DNA from: Desulfuromonadaceae bacterium
GTDB lineage: Bacteria; Desulfobacterota; Desulfuromonadia; Desulfuromonadales; JAHYIW01
Assembly (NCBI GenBank): GCA_019429445.1
Contig: JAHYIW010000007.1
Coordinates: forward strand, 1 to 64,000
Length of the DNA: 64,000 nt
Reading direction: 5' to 3'
The notes under the pieces were generated by a model. The model worked only from the letters and a program-made list of their open reading frames with translations. It searched no databases and had not been told where the DNA came from. Below are positions 45,889 through 58,592 of this stretch, in pieces (the first letter of the stretch is position 1; every line of letters starts with the position of its first letter). The translations under genes were made by a program, and so were the position numbers.

Positions 45889-46973
45889 TGATCCTCCTGA
45901 TACGCTCGAACGTCCTGCCGTTCCTCCGCCATCTTCCACGCCTCGGCAACCAGAACATCGGCCAACTCGTTTTGCGGCACCTTGCGAACGATTTCCCCCT
46001 GACGAAACAAAAGGCCCTGCCCTTTGCCTCCGGCAATCCCCAGATCGGCCTCGCGCGCCTCGCCGGGGCCGTTGACCACACACCCCATCACCGCAATTGT
46101 TAACTTGACCGGCAAATCATGCAAGCGGCGTTCAACTTCCTCGGCCGTCGCGATCAGATCGATCTGACAGCGCCCGCAGGTCGGACAGCTGATAAATACC
46201 GGCCCGCGCTCGCGCAGATTCAGCGCCTTGAGGATTTCCCAGCCGACCCGCACTTCCTCGACCGGATCACCCGTCAACGAAACCCGCAGCGTATCGCCAA
46301 GCCCATCATAGAGCAGTGCGCCAAGGCCGATAGCACTCTTGATTGTACCACTCCAGGTGGTTCCCGCCTCGGTAATTCCGATATGCAACGGGTAGTCGAC
46401 CTGACTTGCCAGCAGGCGATAGGCCTCGACCGTACGCCGGATATCGGAGGTCTTGAGACTTATTTTGATTTGTTCAAAATTGAGTTCCTCAAGGAGCCGG
46501 ACATGTCCCAGGGCACTTTCGACCATCGCTGCCGGGGTGGGATGACCATATTTGACCAGCAGGTCTTTTTCCAACGATCCCCCATTGACCCCGATGCGGA
46601 TCGGCGCACCATGCTCCGCACACGACTTGACAACTTCCGCGACCTTCCAGCGGGCGCCGATATTGCCGGGATTGATCCGCAGACCATCGACTCCGGCCTC
46701 CAGTGCCGCCAATGCCAGTTGGTATCCGAAATGGATATCGGCAATCAACGGGATGGAAATCCCTGCCCGAATCGCTCCCAGCGCCTCGGCCGCCGCTTCA
46801 TCCGGCACCGCGCAACGCACAATTTCACAACCGGCGGCGGTCAATCGCTTGATCTGGGCCAGCGTCGTCTGAATGTCTCGGGTGTCGGTAGAGCACATCG
46901 ACTGGACCGAAAGTGGCGCGCCGCCACCTACGGAAACCGTACCGACCTTGATTTGACGAGTAGTTCGGGGCAT
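45885..46973 (-). CDS. ispG: 4-hydroxy-3-methylbut-2-en-1-yl diphosphate synthase (flavodoxin)
   Basis: Penultimate step of the MEP isoprenoid pathway. The 362-residue product has VQSMCSTDTRD, DIHFGYQLAL, INPGNIG in the TIM-barrel part, and the 4Fe-4S ligands in ISCPTCGRCQIDL plus the later Cys and Glu in GCVVNGPGEAREADLG. It is the two-domain bacterial form. ATG 46973 is chosen; a TTG five codons earlier is less likely. It is divergent from ligA. Confidence 0.96.
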   Translation of the reverse strand: MPRTTRQIKVGTVSVGGGAPLSVQSMCSTDTRDIQTTLAQIKRLTAAGCEIVRCAVPDEAAAEALGAIRAGISIPLIADIHFGYQLALAALEAGVDGLRINPGNIGARWKVAEVVKSCAEHGAPIRIGVNGGSLEKDLLVKYGHPTPAAMVESALGHVRLLEELNFEQIKISLKTSDIRRTVEAYRLLASQVDYPLHIGITEAGTTWSGTIKSAIGLGALLYDGLGDTLRVSLTGDPVEEVRVGWEILKALNLRERGPVFISCPTCGRCQIDLIATAEEVERRLHDLPVKLTIAVMGCVVNGPGEAREADLGIAGGKGQGLLFRQGEIVRKVPQNELADVLVAEAWKMAEERQDVRAYQEDQ

Positions 46974-47077
46974 GTATGCTTCTTTCAATGCAGGGTTTTG
47001 TTCAGCTGATTCTAGTCGCTTACGGTGGAAGATTCAAGCTTTGCCGTGGCAACCATTCCCGATTGCCCTCCACCTGA

Positions 47078-49425
<2,348 letters not shown>

Positions 49426-49429
49426 GTGA

Positions 49430-51502
49430 CTAGTACCCGCCGAAATCGCTCAACGCATCAAGACCGCTCAGTTCAAACGTCAGGTATATATTGCGATCAT
49501 CGGGACGGTTGCGCAACGACAGCCGCAACGTCCAGCACTCGCCGCGATACTCGGCGGCAACGAACCGTTCCAGGGTCCGGTTGTTGTCCAGCGCGTAACG
49601 ATGACGATAGGTCAGCAGCAGCGGTTGCAACCAGTCGAACGCCACTTCCCCTCCCACATATTCCAGCGCGTCGCGGGAATAGCGGTATTCGACACTCAAC
49701 CGGTTTTCGCCCGCAGCGTGGAGTTCGCCGCGCAGGTTGAACGCGGCGAATTTTTTGTAAAAACCGCCTTGCTCGGCAGAGTGATCGTAAGCAAGGTCAA
49801 GATCGATAAAACTGAAATCGGTTGGCCGCAGCAGCGCCTCCATCTCCAGCGGCAACCAGGGGCGGCGCTGATCGTTCGCACTTTGCGGCTCACGACGCTT
49901 TTCATTAAGATCAAATTCCTGTGCCAGCCGAAGTTGCAACAGTTCCCGCCAGCTGTTTCCCTGCTCACGACTGAAACGCCCCGCCACCCGGTTGGTAAGA
50001 CTGAACCGCAACCGATTGCGCGGCTCAAGCCGGTCATTAGTGTCGAAATCGGGGAGGTGTGACTGATCATCATCCGGAATAAAGTGATAGCTCAGTTCTG
50101 GTTCTATTTCGTGGCGGAGCAGACCAAGGGACGAGCCGGGACGGGAAAAGTCCCGGAGCAAGCGCGTACTCAGCGCCATGCGCCCGTCAAACACCCCCTG
50201 ATGTTCCGCACCGGGACCGGCTGCCGAGGTCTGATAGACGCGCTCCAGCCAGGCGACCTCGCTCTCGAAGGTAAAAAAACCTCCCGGTCGAACCACTGTC
50301 GCCAGCGCCGGGCGCACCCCCAGACGAAGCCCCTTCATCCCGCTGCGACGCCAGAAGTAGGTTGTCTCTCCGTCAAAACGCCACCACAGCGGTGTCCGCG
50401 CAAGCTGTCGGCGAATGGCGGCCAGCCGCATCTCCGGCAAACGTTGCACAGTCGTGTCGTTATCGTTCTCCAGGTCGCGCAGATAATTGAAACCACCGGA
50501 GAGGTTCAACAGTCCCCAGGTCCGCCCGGCATAAAGGGTTGATTCAAGCTGGGCACGGTTGTAATCGCCCGCCGCCTCACCAAAATCAGCATAAAAATCG
50601 TTTGCGCTGACGTAATGCAGATCAGCGCTTAACCGTACCTGGCCGGGCAATACCCCCTGATGACGCCAGCTCCCGGCGTAACGATTATCGGCGGCGGCGT
50701 TGGTGGCATTGACATGGTAAAGACGCGCTTCGCCGCTGTTGTCACGACCAAGCAGATAACGATATTCCACCCCCTTGCCGTAACCGAGCCGCGAGAAGTA
50801 ATCAACCGAGAAGGTGGCATCAAGATTCCGGCCGATGACCTGGTACCAGGCCAGTGACAACTGATACCCCTTGCGGTCCGAGAAACCAAATCCGGGCAGC
50901 ATAAACCCCGATTCACGTTCACTTTTTACCGGGTAGAACAGATATGGCAGGTAGAGAACCGGAATGTCACGCAGATAGAAAAAACCATGTTTGCCAACCG
51001 CATAGCCACCGACCGTCACATCCAGTTCATCAAGCGAAAATTTCCACGCCGGAGGGTCGCCGGGACAGGCGGTAAAGGTGCCATTCGTTATCAGATAGTT
51101 CGCTTCACCGGTCTTTTCGATCTGATCACCGCTGATCCGCACCCCGCTCCCTAAAAATTTCAGCCGACCGTTCGTTACTGACGCGGTCTTGTCGTTGAGA
51201 CGCAGTGTGACCCGCTCGGCGTTCAGCTCTGTGGTACTGTCTCGCAACGCAACAGCTCCGCGCGCCTGAGCCTCGCGAGTTTCCGCATTCCAGATCATTT
51301 CCCGGGATGTCATCTCCATCCCGGAATATTTCAACTGCACATCACCCCGTGCCTGGTAAACCCCCGCCTCGCGGTCAAAATCGAGGGTATCAGCGGAGAG
51401 GGCAACGGCACCTTCGTCTGCTGCGCTCACCGCTGGCACAATGAAAAGCAGCAGCGCAACACACATCAGCCCACCCATGAAAAGATATTTTTTCAGGCGC
51501 AT
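49430..51502 (-). CDS. lptD: LPS-assembly protein LptD
   Basis: Outer-membrane barrel that inserts LPS. The 690-residue product has a signal peptide (residues 1-27, ending VSAADEG), an N-terminal jellyroll of the OstA type (LSADTLDFDREAGVYQARGD, EMTSREMIWNAETREAQARG), then a long barrel domain with many aromatic strands ending SGLDALSDFGGY. Only a few Cys are present, so the disulfide pattern of the E. coli protein is not conserved. It overlaps folC by 10 bases. Its presence indicates a Gram-negative LPS outer membrane. Confidence 0.92.
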   Translation of the reverse strand: MRLKKYLFMGGLMCVALLLFIVPAVSAADEGAVALSADTLDFDREAGVYQARGDVQLKYSGMEMTSREMIWNAETREAQARGAVALRDSTTELNAERVTLRLNDKTASVTNGRLKFLGSGVRISGDQIEKTGEANYLITNGTFTACPGDPPAWKFSLDELDVTVGGYAVGKHGFFYLRDIPVLYLPYLFYPVKSERESGFMLPGFGFSDRKGYQLSLAWYQVIGRNLDATFSVDYFSRLGYGKGVEYRYLLGRDNSGEARLYHVNATNAAADNRYAGSWRHQGVLPGQVRLSADLHYVSANDFYADFGEAAGDYNRAQLESTLYAGRTWGLLNLSGGFNYLRDLENDNDTTVQRLPEMRLAAIRRQLARTPLWWRFDGETTYFWRRSGMKGLRLGVRPALATVVRPGGFFTFESEVAWLERVYQTSAAGPGAEHQGVFDGRMALSTRLLRDFSRPGSSLGLLRHEIEPELSYHFIPDDDQSHLPDFDTNDRLEPRNRLRFSLTNRVAGRFSREQGNSWRELLQLRLAQEFDLNEKRREPQSANDQRRPWLPLEMEALLRPTDFSFIDLDLAYDHSAEQGGFYKKFAAFNLRGELHAAGENRLSVEYRYSRDALEYVGGEVAFDWLQPLLLTYRHRYALDNNRTLERFVAAEYRGECWTLRLSLRNRPDDRNIYLTFELSGLDALSDFGGY

Positions 51503-52761
51503 CGTGCCTCGGTTCCAATCAAAATTTCACGCGCGGCGGCGGCCAGAAAAAGGGATCCGGCAACCAGAACAATCTCGTTTTCGCAACAGGCTGCCTGGGC
51601 TGCAGCGAGTGCTCCGGCAACATCCAAAGCGGTGTGGGAAGAAGTTCCGTACCCCGTCACTGCGGCGCTCAATGCCTGTGGGTCGATACCGGCTTCGACC
51701 GGCAACGGCGGACAGATCACCGACGCTGCAAAGGGCAAAAGTGGCACGATAATCTCCGCACAGTTCTTGTCCGCCTTGATCGCGGCCACCCAGTGCACCC
51801 TGGCCCCGTGCCGGGCCAGATAGGCCGCCAAAGTCGCGGCACCCCCTGCATTATGGGCACCGTCGATCAACACGCCGGGGGCGCCATCGACCCACTCCAG
51901 ACGTCCCGGCCAGACCGTCTCACTGACCGCGCGGCGCAGCTGCGTAGCGGCGAGGGAAAAACCGCGCTCGCGGAGCAGCGCGGCGAGACACAGGGCCTGC
52001 GCCAGATTGTCCCGCTGATGCGCTCCGGCCAGCCCCGCTGTCAACCCCGCCAGCGTCCCCCCCGGTCCCTGCCAGGTGAAAGTTTCACCCGTGTCGATCA
52101 CGCGATAATCCTCGCCGTAACACAACAGCGGGGCACCTTGCCGCGCCGCCAACACCCTGAGTCGTTGTTCTGCAAGCGGCGGTTGTTTCCCCAGAACCAC
52201 GGGGATTTCGGGCTTGATAATCCCGCCTTTTTCGCCGGCAATCGTGGCCAGATCGTTACCGAGATAGGCCGCATGGTCGAGGCAGATCGGCGTAATCGCA
52301 CACAGCAGCGGGGTAACCGCGTTGGTTGCGTCAAGTCTCCCCCCCATGCCGACTTCGAGGATGGCAATATCGACATTGCACTCGCGAAAGCGGGTCAGCG
52401 CCATGGCGGTGGTCAGCTCAAAGAAGGTGACGGGAAGGTCGCCGACCTGTGCGCGCAAGCGATCGGTCAGACGCACCAGATCGTCTACCGCCAACGGCAC
52501 ACCGTCGACCCGAATACGTTCACCGAAATGATGGAGGTGGGGGGAGGTATAGAGACCGACCCGGTAGCCCGACAGGCGCAGCATTGTCGCCAGCGCCACG
52601 GCAACAGAGCCTTTGCCGTTGCTCCCGGCGATGTGGATGATCGGAAAAGCAGAATCGGGGCGGTCGAGCCGGAGCAGCAGTTGCCGGATATTGTCGAGCC
52701 CCAGCTTGATTCCGAACCGCTGCAGCCCGTACAGATACTCCAGACTCCGCTGACCGGTCAC
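51493..52761 (-). CDS. folC: Bifunctional folylpolyglutamate/dihydrofolate synthase
   Basis: Adds glutamate to folates and makes dihydrofolate. The 422 residues show the Mur-ligase-type P-loop IIHIAGSNGKGSVAVALA, the folate-site GLYTSPHLHHFGERIR, VGMGGRLDATN, ICLDHAAYLG and the C-terminal LIDGAHNAGGAATLA. It lies 3 bases after accD, the usual neighbour, and upstream of lptD. Confidence 0.95.
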   Translation of the reverse strand: MTGQRSLEYLYGLQRFGIKLGLDNIRQLLLRLDRPDSAFPIIHIAGSNGKGSVAVALATMLRLSGYRVGLYTSPHLHHFGERIRVDGVPLAVDDLVRLTDRLRAQVGDLPVTFFELTTAMALTRFRECNVDIAILEVGMGGRLDATNAVTPLLCAITPICLDHAAYLGNDLATIAGEKGGIIKPEIPVVLGKQPPLAEQRLRVLAARQGAPLLCYGEDYRVIDTGETFTWQGPGGTLAGLTAGLAGAHQRDNLAQALCLAALLRERGFSLAATQLRRAVSETVWPGRLEWVDGAPGVLIDGAHNAGGAATLAAYLARHGARVHWVAAIKADKNCAEIIVPLLPFAASVICPPLPVEAGIDPQALSAAVTGYGTSSHTALDVAGALAAAQAACCENEIVLVAGSLFLAAAAREILIGTEARCA

Positions 52762-52764
52762 CGG

Positions 52765-53613
52765 TCAGCTCTTTGTGAAAACACGCAGAATCTGGGCGAG
52801 ACGCTCTTTCATTTCCGCCCGCGGAATGATCATGTCGACCATCCCGTGTTCGAGCAGATATTCGCTGCGCTGGAATCCTTCGGGGAGTTTCTGGCGGATC
52901 GTCTGTTCGATAACCCGCGGGCCGGCAAAACCGATCAACGCACGGGGCTCGGCAATATTCAGATCCCCGAGCATGGCGAAGCTGGCGGTGACCCCACCGG
53001 TGGTGGGATCGGTCAGAATCGACAGAAACGGGATCCCGGCCGCCTTCAATTTGGCCAGCGCCGCACTGGTCTTGGCCATCTGCATCAGCGATAAAATACT
53101 CTCCTGCATCCGCGCCCCGCCGGACGAAGAAAAGATCAGCACCGGGGCGCGATTCGCCAGCCCCCGTTCGATGGCGCGGGTGATTTTCTCGCCAACAACC
53201 GCGCCCATGCTCCCCCCCATGAAACCGAATTCAAAAACGGCCAGAACCGCCGGGACACCGTGAATCATCCCCTCGCCGCAGATCACCGCATCGCCACCAC
53301 CACTTTTTTTAACCGCCGTCTTGATCCGGTCCTTGTATTTTTTTGCATCTTTGAAATTGAGGAAATCGGTCGACTCCATCGCGGCGTCCATCTCGACAAA
53401 CGAGCCTTCATCGACCGTTAATGCAATCCTCTCGCGCGCACTGATGCGAAAATGATAGGTGCACTTCGGGCACACATTGAGATTGCGCTCAATTTCCTTG
53501 CTGTAGATAATCTCATTGCAGTTTTTGCACTTCGTCCAGAGCCCTTCGGGCATCCTGACATTCTTTGCTTCAACCGACTCGATCGGTGCCTTCTTGATAT
53601 GAAACCAGGACAT
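52765..53613 (-). CDS. accD: Acetyl-CoA carboxylase carboxyltransferase subunit beta
   Basis: Beta subunit of the acetyl-CoA carboxylase carboxyltransferase, first step of fatty acid synthesis. The 282 residues begin with a four-Cys zinc ribbon (KCKNCNEI and CPKCTYHF), followed by the crotonase-type core: [56 protein letters not shown] and [20 protein letters not shown]. The alpha subunit gene is not in the window. Confidence 0.97.
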   Translation of the reverse strand: MSWFHIKKAPIESVEAKNVRMPEGLWTKCKNCNEIIYSKEIERNLNVCPKCTYHFRISARERIALTVDEGSFVEMDAAMESTDFLNFKDAKKYKDRIKTAVKKSGGGDAVICGEGMIHGVPAVLAVFEFGFMGGSMGAVVGEKITRAIERGLANRAPVLIFSSSGGARMQESILSLMQMAKTSAALAKLKAAGIPFLSILTDPTTGGVTASFAMLGDLNIAEPRALIGFAGPRVIEQTIRQKLPEGFQRSEYLLEHGMVDMIIPRAEMKERLAQILRVFTKS

Positions 53614-53648
53614 ATTCTCTTACCTCATTTTCGAAATCAGGGGCGAGC

Positions 53649-54410
53649 TCATAAAGTGAACTCTTCTCCCCCAGTGAGAATGCTGACTTGCGGCAGACAA
53701 AGCGCGTGTAGTTCACGATGAATCTGCTCACGAAACTGCGGTTTGATGTGTGAAATCAGAACCGGCACTTCGGGTCGATCGAGTTTAGCAAGTTCTTCCT
53801 TGAGCAATGCCGGAGTCAGGTGACCGCTAAGGTTTGCCAATGCCGCCATATCATTGGGAAACGACGTCTCCACAAAGGCCAGTTTCAGGTTGGCCACCGC
53901 ATGCCCCATCCGCCACAATGCCTCTGTCGTTGTCGTATCACCGGAAACCAGAATGGTCGCATGCCCATCGGAAATACAATAACCGGCAGCGTAGACAGTA
54001 TGGTTCATTTCCACCCATGCGATTTTCAGCCCGGCTATTTCCGCGACCGCCCCGGCAACCAGCGGACAAAGCTTGACCGCAGGCTTGCCCGAGGGAATGA
54101 CGGTAAAATCAGGATAAACCTGATTATTGAAAAAATGTTTATGCACCACATCCAGCACCTGCGGGGGTCCCCAAACCCGAATCGGCGTGGAACGCGAAAT
54201 AAAAACATTATCGACCAGAAAGGGTAAATCGGCAACGTGATCGAGATGGGCATGCGTCAACAGCACATCATCAACCCTGACCTGCTGGTCGATCGGCAAC
54301 ATCAGCGCCACCGTTCCGGCATCAACCGCAAACGTGTCGTTGAGTAGCAACGCCGTCGTATAATGCCCCGGCGAACGGGAGCCGAAGTTTCCCAGGACCT
54401 GAACCTTCAT
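53649..54410 (-). CDS. Metallo-beta-lactamase-fold hydrolase, class II cyclic-nucleotide phosphodiesterase-like
   Basis: A 253-residue metallo-hydrolase. The metal site is LTHAHLDHVADLPFLVDNVF (HxHxDH), with further ligands in WVEMNHTVYAAGY, ILVSGDTTTT and LISHIKPQFREQI. The layout, especially DLPFLVDN and SHIKP, fits class II 3',5'-cyclic-nucleotide phosphodiesterases. It lies between trpA and accD, but a link to those pathways is not apparent. The substrate is inferred from family resemblance only. Confidence 0.75.
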   Translation of the reverse strand: MKVQVLGNFGSRSPGHYTTALLLNDTFAVDAGTVALMLPIDQQVRVDDVLLTHAHLDHVADLPFLVDNVFISRSTPIRVWGPPQVLDVVHKHFFNNQVYPDFTVIPSGKPAVKLCPLVAGAVAEIAGLKIAWVEMNHTVYAAGYCISDGHATILVSGDTTTTEALWRMGHAVANLKLAFVETSFPNDMAALANLSGHLTPALLKEELAKLDRPEVPVLISHIKPQFREQIHRELHALCLPQVSILTGGEEFTL

Positions 54411-54473
54411 AACACCCCTGTTAGCGGTACATTCCAGTAAAAAGTGCCTTTGTCCAGCACCGGGATCAGTTGC

Positions 54474-55271
54474 TCAGGCCAGCAAGGCACTTTTCAGTTC
54501 GCGAATAAAATCGGCGACTTGCTTCGTTAATGCCGACGTATCGCCCCCGGCGGCAATAATTTTGACCAACGCACTGCCAACGACCACCGCATCGGCAAAG
54601 GCCCCGACCGCAGCGGCGTCCGCCGGAGTGGTGATACCGAAACCGACAGCAACCGGGGTGGAACAGGAGGCCTTGATCTGCTGCACCTCAGTGGCGATCG
54701 CGGCAGCATCGACCGCTTGTGCTCCGGTCACTCCGGTCATCGACACATAATAAATAAACCCTTCGGCCTGAGACGCAAGTTTCAGCCGTCGTTCCGGCGG
54801 GGTTGTCGGGGCCAGCAGGGTGATCAGCTCAAGCCCGGCGGCGCGCATGTACGGCTGCAACTCCGCCGCTTCCTCCGGGGGCAAATCGACCAGCAACAGC
54901 GCATCGACCCCGGCGGCAACAGCGTCCTTGGCAAAGCGCTCGCCGCCATAGCGAAAGATGGGGTTATAATAGCCCATCAGGATAATCGGCACATTGGTGT
55001 GTTCCCGCGCTGTCCGCACCATCGCCAAAATTTTCGGCAGCGTCGTCCCCACCGCCAGTGCCCGTTCCGAAGCCGCCTGAATCGTCGGCCCATCGGCCAT
55101 CGGATCGGAAAACGGAAACCCGATTTCGATCAGATCAGCTCCCGCCTCAACCAGGACGTGAATCAGCTCGCCGGTCGTCGCCAGGCACGGATCTCCGGCA
55201 GTAATAAACGGAATCAGCGCCGTTTCACCCCGCGCGCGAAGTTCATCAAATGTTGTCGCGATACGACTCAT
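54474..55271 (-). CDS. trpA: Tryptophan synthase alpha chain
   Basis: Cleaves indole-3-glycerol phosphate to indole, which passes to TrpB. The 265-residue TIM barrel has the catalytic Glu in LIEIGFPFSDPMADGP with the Asp in the same motif, GYYNPIFRYG, VDLPPEEA, YYVSMTGVTG, and the phosphate site VGFGITTP. It is separated from trpB1 by a glycosylase and a helicase gene, an unusual split. Confidence 0.96.
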   Translation of the reverse strand: MSRIATTFDELRARGETALIPFITAGDPCLATTGELIHVLVEAGADLIEIGFPFSDPMADGPTIQAASERALAVGTTLPKILAMVRTAREHTNVPIILMGYYNPIFRYGGERFAKDAVAAGVDALLLVDLPPEEAAELQPYMRAAGLELITLLAPTTPPERRLKLASQAEGFIYYVSMTGVTGAQAVDAAAIATEVQQIKASCSTPVAVGFGITTPADAAAVGAFADAVVVGSALVKIIAAGGDTSALTKQVADFIRELKSALLA

Positions 55272-55303
55272 GGTATGACCATTTTCCAGTAAATTTCGTC
55301 AGT

Positions 55304-56017
55304 CTAATTCAATGACAGAGGCTTTTCAACCGTTTTCTCTGCGCCACTTTCCTCGTCGAGTAATTCCCGCACCTGCGCCAGCAATGCGAGAAAAAGCGGA
55401 GCAGTCATTCGCCCCGTCTGGACATTGTAACGGCTGGTGTGATAACTCGCAACCAGCACCGGCCCGCAACGCGGACGATATACGGCACCGTGAGCAAAAG
55501 GGAAATCGGTCAGTCGATCAATTACCCGGTCAGCCTTGAGCATCCGTAAATAACTGGTAAACGCCCCCTGCCCGAGCAAAACAATTACCTTCAACTGCGG
55601 CATGCAGGCGAATTCGGCTTTCAAGAATGATCGACAGGCAGCGAACTCGGCGGCGCTCGGTTTATTCTCCGGCGGCGCACATTTTACCGCATTGGTAATG
55701 TAGAGGTCGTTCAACTGCAATCCGTCGACGGCCGCAATCGCCTCCGGCTGGCTGGCAAACCCGACCTGGTGCAGGAGCGGATACATAAAATCACCCGCGC
55801 CGTCACCGGTAAAGGGCCGCCCCGTGCGGTTCGCACCGTGGGCACCGGGTGCCAAACCAACCAGCCCCACCCGCGCCTGGGAATCGCCGAAACCGGGTAC
55901 CGGCCCGTTCACATAGTCGCCGCGGCTCCAGCCCCGTCTGGCTGGCAGCTTGTCCAGATAAGCGCAGAGCCGTGTGCACACGCGGCACCCGGCCAGTCCG
56001 GTCAGCCGAAGGTCCAT
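55304..56017 (-). CDS. Type 5 uracil-DNA glycosylase
   Basis: Removes uracil and some other deaminated bases from DNA. The 237-residue product has four Cys placed for a 4Fe-4S cluster (AGCRVCTRLC near the N-terminus and a later Cys), the family 5 motif A VGLAPGAHGANRTGRPFTGD, and motif B in VASYHTSRYNVQTGRMT. The Ala in GLAPG in place of a polar catalytic residue is typical of family 5 (UdgB). It lies 6 bases after the helicase gene. Confidence 0.9.
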   Translation of the reverse strand: MDLRLTGLAGCRVCTRLCAYLDKLPARRGWSRGDYVNGPVPGFGDSQARVGLVGLAPGAHGANRTGRPFTGDGAGDFMYPLLHQVGFASQPEAIAAVDGLQLNDLYITNAVKCAPPENKPSAAEFAACRSFLKAEFACMPQLKVIVLLGQGAFTSYLRMLKADRVIDRLTDFPFAHGAVYRPRCGPVLVASYHTSRYNVQTGRMTAPLFLALLAQVRELLDEESGAEKTVEKPLSLN

Positions 56018-56023
56018 CCTCGA

Positions 56024-57334
56024 CTAACTTTTCGGCGGGGGCGTCCCGCCAGTTCTTTTATGTGACGTTCGTCGTCTGCGCGGAGGCTTATCCGCCGGCT
56101 TTGCCACAGCGCCCCGCCCGCCGCGACTGTGACCGCGCGCACCGCCGCGCTCAGGGGGAGCTGTTTTGCGTCGTGGGGTCCGTTTGTAGTCCCAGCAAAG
56201 ATCTTCTTCGGTGGGCATGCAGCTGGGGATTTTGCTGCCAATGTATTCTTCAATCTCCGGCAGGTAATAAACCGTGTCTTCATCGGCGAAGCTGATCGCC
56301 TTGCCGAACGCTCCGGCGCGGGCGGTCCGCCCGATGCGATGCACATAATCATCGGCATTCTCCGGCAGGTCATAGTTGACCACATGGGTCACACCATCGA
56401 TGTGCAGACCGCGCGAAGCTACGTCGGTGGCGACCAGATAATGCAGCCGGTTTTCTTTGAAATCATCGAGTATCTTCATCCGCTTGCGTTGCGGGATATC
56501 ACCGGAAATGACCGCTGCCTTGATCTCGTTCACTTTAAGACGATCGACCAGGTACTCCGCTTCTTTCTTGGTATTGACAAAGAGTAAAACGTGCTCCAGG
56601 CCGTTTTCCTTCTTCATCAACCCGATCAGCAGCGCAAATTTCTCGCGGCGGGAGGCGTGATAGAGTAGCTGTTCAACTCGATCCGCCGTCACCTGCTCCG
56701 GCTTGATACTGACCTTCTCGGCCAGGTCCATGAACTCGTAGGCAAGCTCCATCACCCGTGCCGACAACGTTGCGGAAAAAAGCATCGTCTGGCGCTGATC
56801 GAAGGGGGGCAGCTTACGCAGAATGTAACGCAAGTCTTTGATAAACCCCATGTCAAACATCCGGTCAGCCTCATCGATGACCACCACCTCGACATTTTTA
56901 AAGGAGAAGACCCCCTGTTTGGCATAATCGATCAACCGCCCCGGCGTGGCCACGATCACGTCGACGCCATCTTTGAGAGCCTGGCGCTGCTTATCGTAAT
57001 CGACGCCACCGAAAATCGGCTGCACCTTAAAGGGGCAGAACGCGCCCAGCTTCTCGGCATCGTCGCAAATCTGCACCACCAGTTCACGGGTTGGCGCCAT
57101 AATCAACGCGCGCGGGTGAATCCCGGTCGGCTTGGGCCGCTGGAGGAAGCGGCTGAAGAGTGAAATCAGAAATGCCGCTGTTTTTCCGGTGCCGGTCTGT
57201 GCCTGGGCGGCGACATCCTTGCCGAGCAGCGCCAGCGGGATTGATTCTTCCTGCACCGGGGTCAGGTCAGTAAATCCGGTCTGGGCGATGCCCTGCAATA
57301 CTTCAGTGGGTAAATCAAGTTCGGTAAACTTCAT
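56024..57334 (-). CDS. rhlB: DEAD-box RNA helicase
   Basis: ATP-dependent RNA helicase of 436 residues. Motifs in order: Q motif (TDLTPVQEESIPLAL), AQTGTGKTAAFL, PTRELVVQI, VIDEADRMFDMGF (DEAD), SATLS, ISGDIPQRKRMKILDDF and HRIGRTARAG. The C-terminal ~55 residues are rich in Arg, Lys, Pro and Gly (RGHSRGGRG), a likely RNA-binding tail. ATG 57334 is preferred; a GTG five codons earlier is possible. RhlB and RhlE types are close, so the symbol is tentative. Confidence 0.9.
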   Translation of the reverse strand: MKFTELDLPTEVLQGIAQTGFTDLTPVQEESIPLALLGKDVAAQAQTGTGKTAAFLISLFSRFLQRPKPTGIHPRALIMAPTRELVVQICDDAEKLGAFCPFKVQPIFGGVDYDKQRQALKDGVDVIVATPGRLIDYAKQGVFSFKNVEVVVIDEADRMFDMGFIKDLRYILRKLPPFDQRQTMLFSATLSARVMELAYEFMDLAEKVSIKPEQVTADRVEQLLYHASRREKFALLIGLMKKENGLEHVLLFVNTKKEAEYLVDRLKVNEIKAAVISGDIPQRKRMKILDDFKENRLHYLVATDVASRGLHIDGVTHVVNYDLPENADDYVHRIGRTARAGAFGKAISFADEDTVYYLPEIEEYIGSKIPSCMPTEEDLCWDYKRTPRRKTAPPERGGARGHSRGGRGAVAKPADKPPRRRRTSHKRTGGTPPPKS

Positions 57335-57386
57335 GTGCTGGAGAATCACCCCGCTATGCAGACAGGTTGATTCGCGGTCCTTTCAG

Positions 57387-58580
57387 TTAAAGTTCAAAAT
57401 TCATCGCGTCGGCGACGGTGTGAATATCCTTGTCGCCGCGCCCGGAGAGACAAACGACGATAATCGCGTCGCGGTCAAGTGTCGGTGCCAGTTTCATCAG
57501 GTGCGCAATCGCGTGGGCACTTTCGAGCGCGGGGATGATCCCTTCCAGCTGGGTCAGCAGCTGGAACGCATCAAGCGCCTCCTGGTCGGTAATCGATACA
57601 TATTCGGCGCGACCGCACTCGTGCAGCCAGGCGTGTTCCGGTCCGACTCCGGGGTAATCGAGCCCGGCGGAAATCGAATGCGCGTGATTGATCTGCCCGT
57701 CAGCGTCCTGCAAAAGGAAAGTCTTGTTGCCGTGCAGCACCCCGACCGCACCGGCACCAATACTGGCCGCATGTTTGCCGGTGTCAACACCGAGTCCGGC
57801 CGCCTCGACCCCGATCAACCGCACCGCCTGATCTTTGATGAAGGGGTAAAACATCCCCATGGCGTTCGAGCCACCGCCGATACAAGCCAGCGCGACATCG
57901 GGCAAGCGCCCTTCAGCGGCAAGGATCTGCTGCTTTGTTTCCTCGCCGATCACCGCCTGAAAATCGCGTACCAGTTGCGGATAGGGGTGCGGTCCGGCGA
58001 CCGTGCCGATGACATAAAAGGTGTCGCGCACATGGGTAACCCAGTGCCGCAACGCCTCGTTCATAGCGTCTTTCAGGGTGTTGGTGCCGCTGGTGACGGG
58101 GTTGACTTTCGCCCCCAAAAGTTTCATGCGAAAGACATTCAACGACTGGCGACGGATATCCTCCGTCCCCATAAAAACTTCACACTCCAGATCAAAGAGC
58201 GCCGCCACCGTCGCCGTCGCCACCCCGTGCTGACCGGCCCCGGTTTCGGCGATCACCTTTTTCTTCCCCATGCGCCGCGCCAGCAGCGCCTGCCCCACGG
58301 TATTGTTGATCTTGTGCGCGCCGGTGTGATTCAGGTCTTCGCGTTTGAGATAGATTTTCGCCCCGCCAAGCTTTGCTGTCAACCGCTCCGCAAAATAGAG
58401 CGGACTCGGCCGACCGACATATTCTTTGAGATAATAGGAAAAATCGCGGTGGAATTGCGGGTCGTCCAGCGCCACGCGATAGGCGGCTTCCAGTTCGATC
58501 AGTGCTGGCATCAGCGTCTCGGCGACGTAGCGGCCACCGAATTCGCCAAAATGGCCGCGTTCATCCGGCAAGTTGTACAT
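57387..58580 (-). CDS. trpB: Tryptophan synthase beta chain (TrpB1 type)
   Basis: Condenses indole and serine with PLP. The 397 residues show [14 protein letters not shown], the PLP Lys in [31 protein letters not shown], the phosphate cradle [10 protein letters not shown] and the C-terminal LSGRGDKD. This is the classic TrpB1 that pairs with TrpA. A second, divergent trpB lies in the same cluster. Just upstream is a broken hepT. Confidence 0.96.
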   Translation of the reverse strand: MYNLPDERGHFGEFGGRYVAETLMPALIELEAAYRVALDDPQFHRDFSYYLKEYVGRPSPLYFAERLTAKLGGAKIYLKREDLNHTGAHKINNTVGQALLARRMGKKKVIAETGAGQHGVATATVAALFDLECEVFMGTEDIRRQSLNVFRMKLLGAKVNPVTSGTNTLKDAMNEALRHWVTHVRDTFYVIGTVAGPHPYPQLVRDFQAVIGEETKQQILAAEGRLPDVALACIGGGSNAMGMFYPFIKDQAVRLIGVEAAGLGVDTGKHAASIGAGAVGVLHGNKTFLLQDADGQINHAHSISAGLDYPGVGPEHAWLHECGRAEYVSITDQEALDAFQLLTQLEGIIPALESAHAIAHLMKLAPTLDRDAIIVVCLSGRGDKDIHTVADAMNFEL

Positions 58581-58592
58581 AAATTGAATCCT

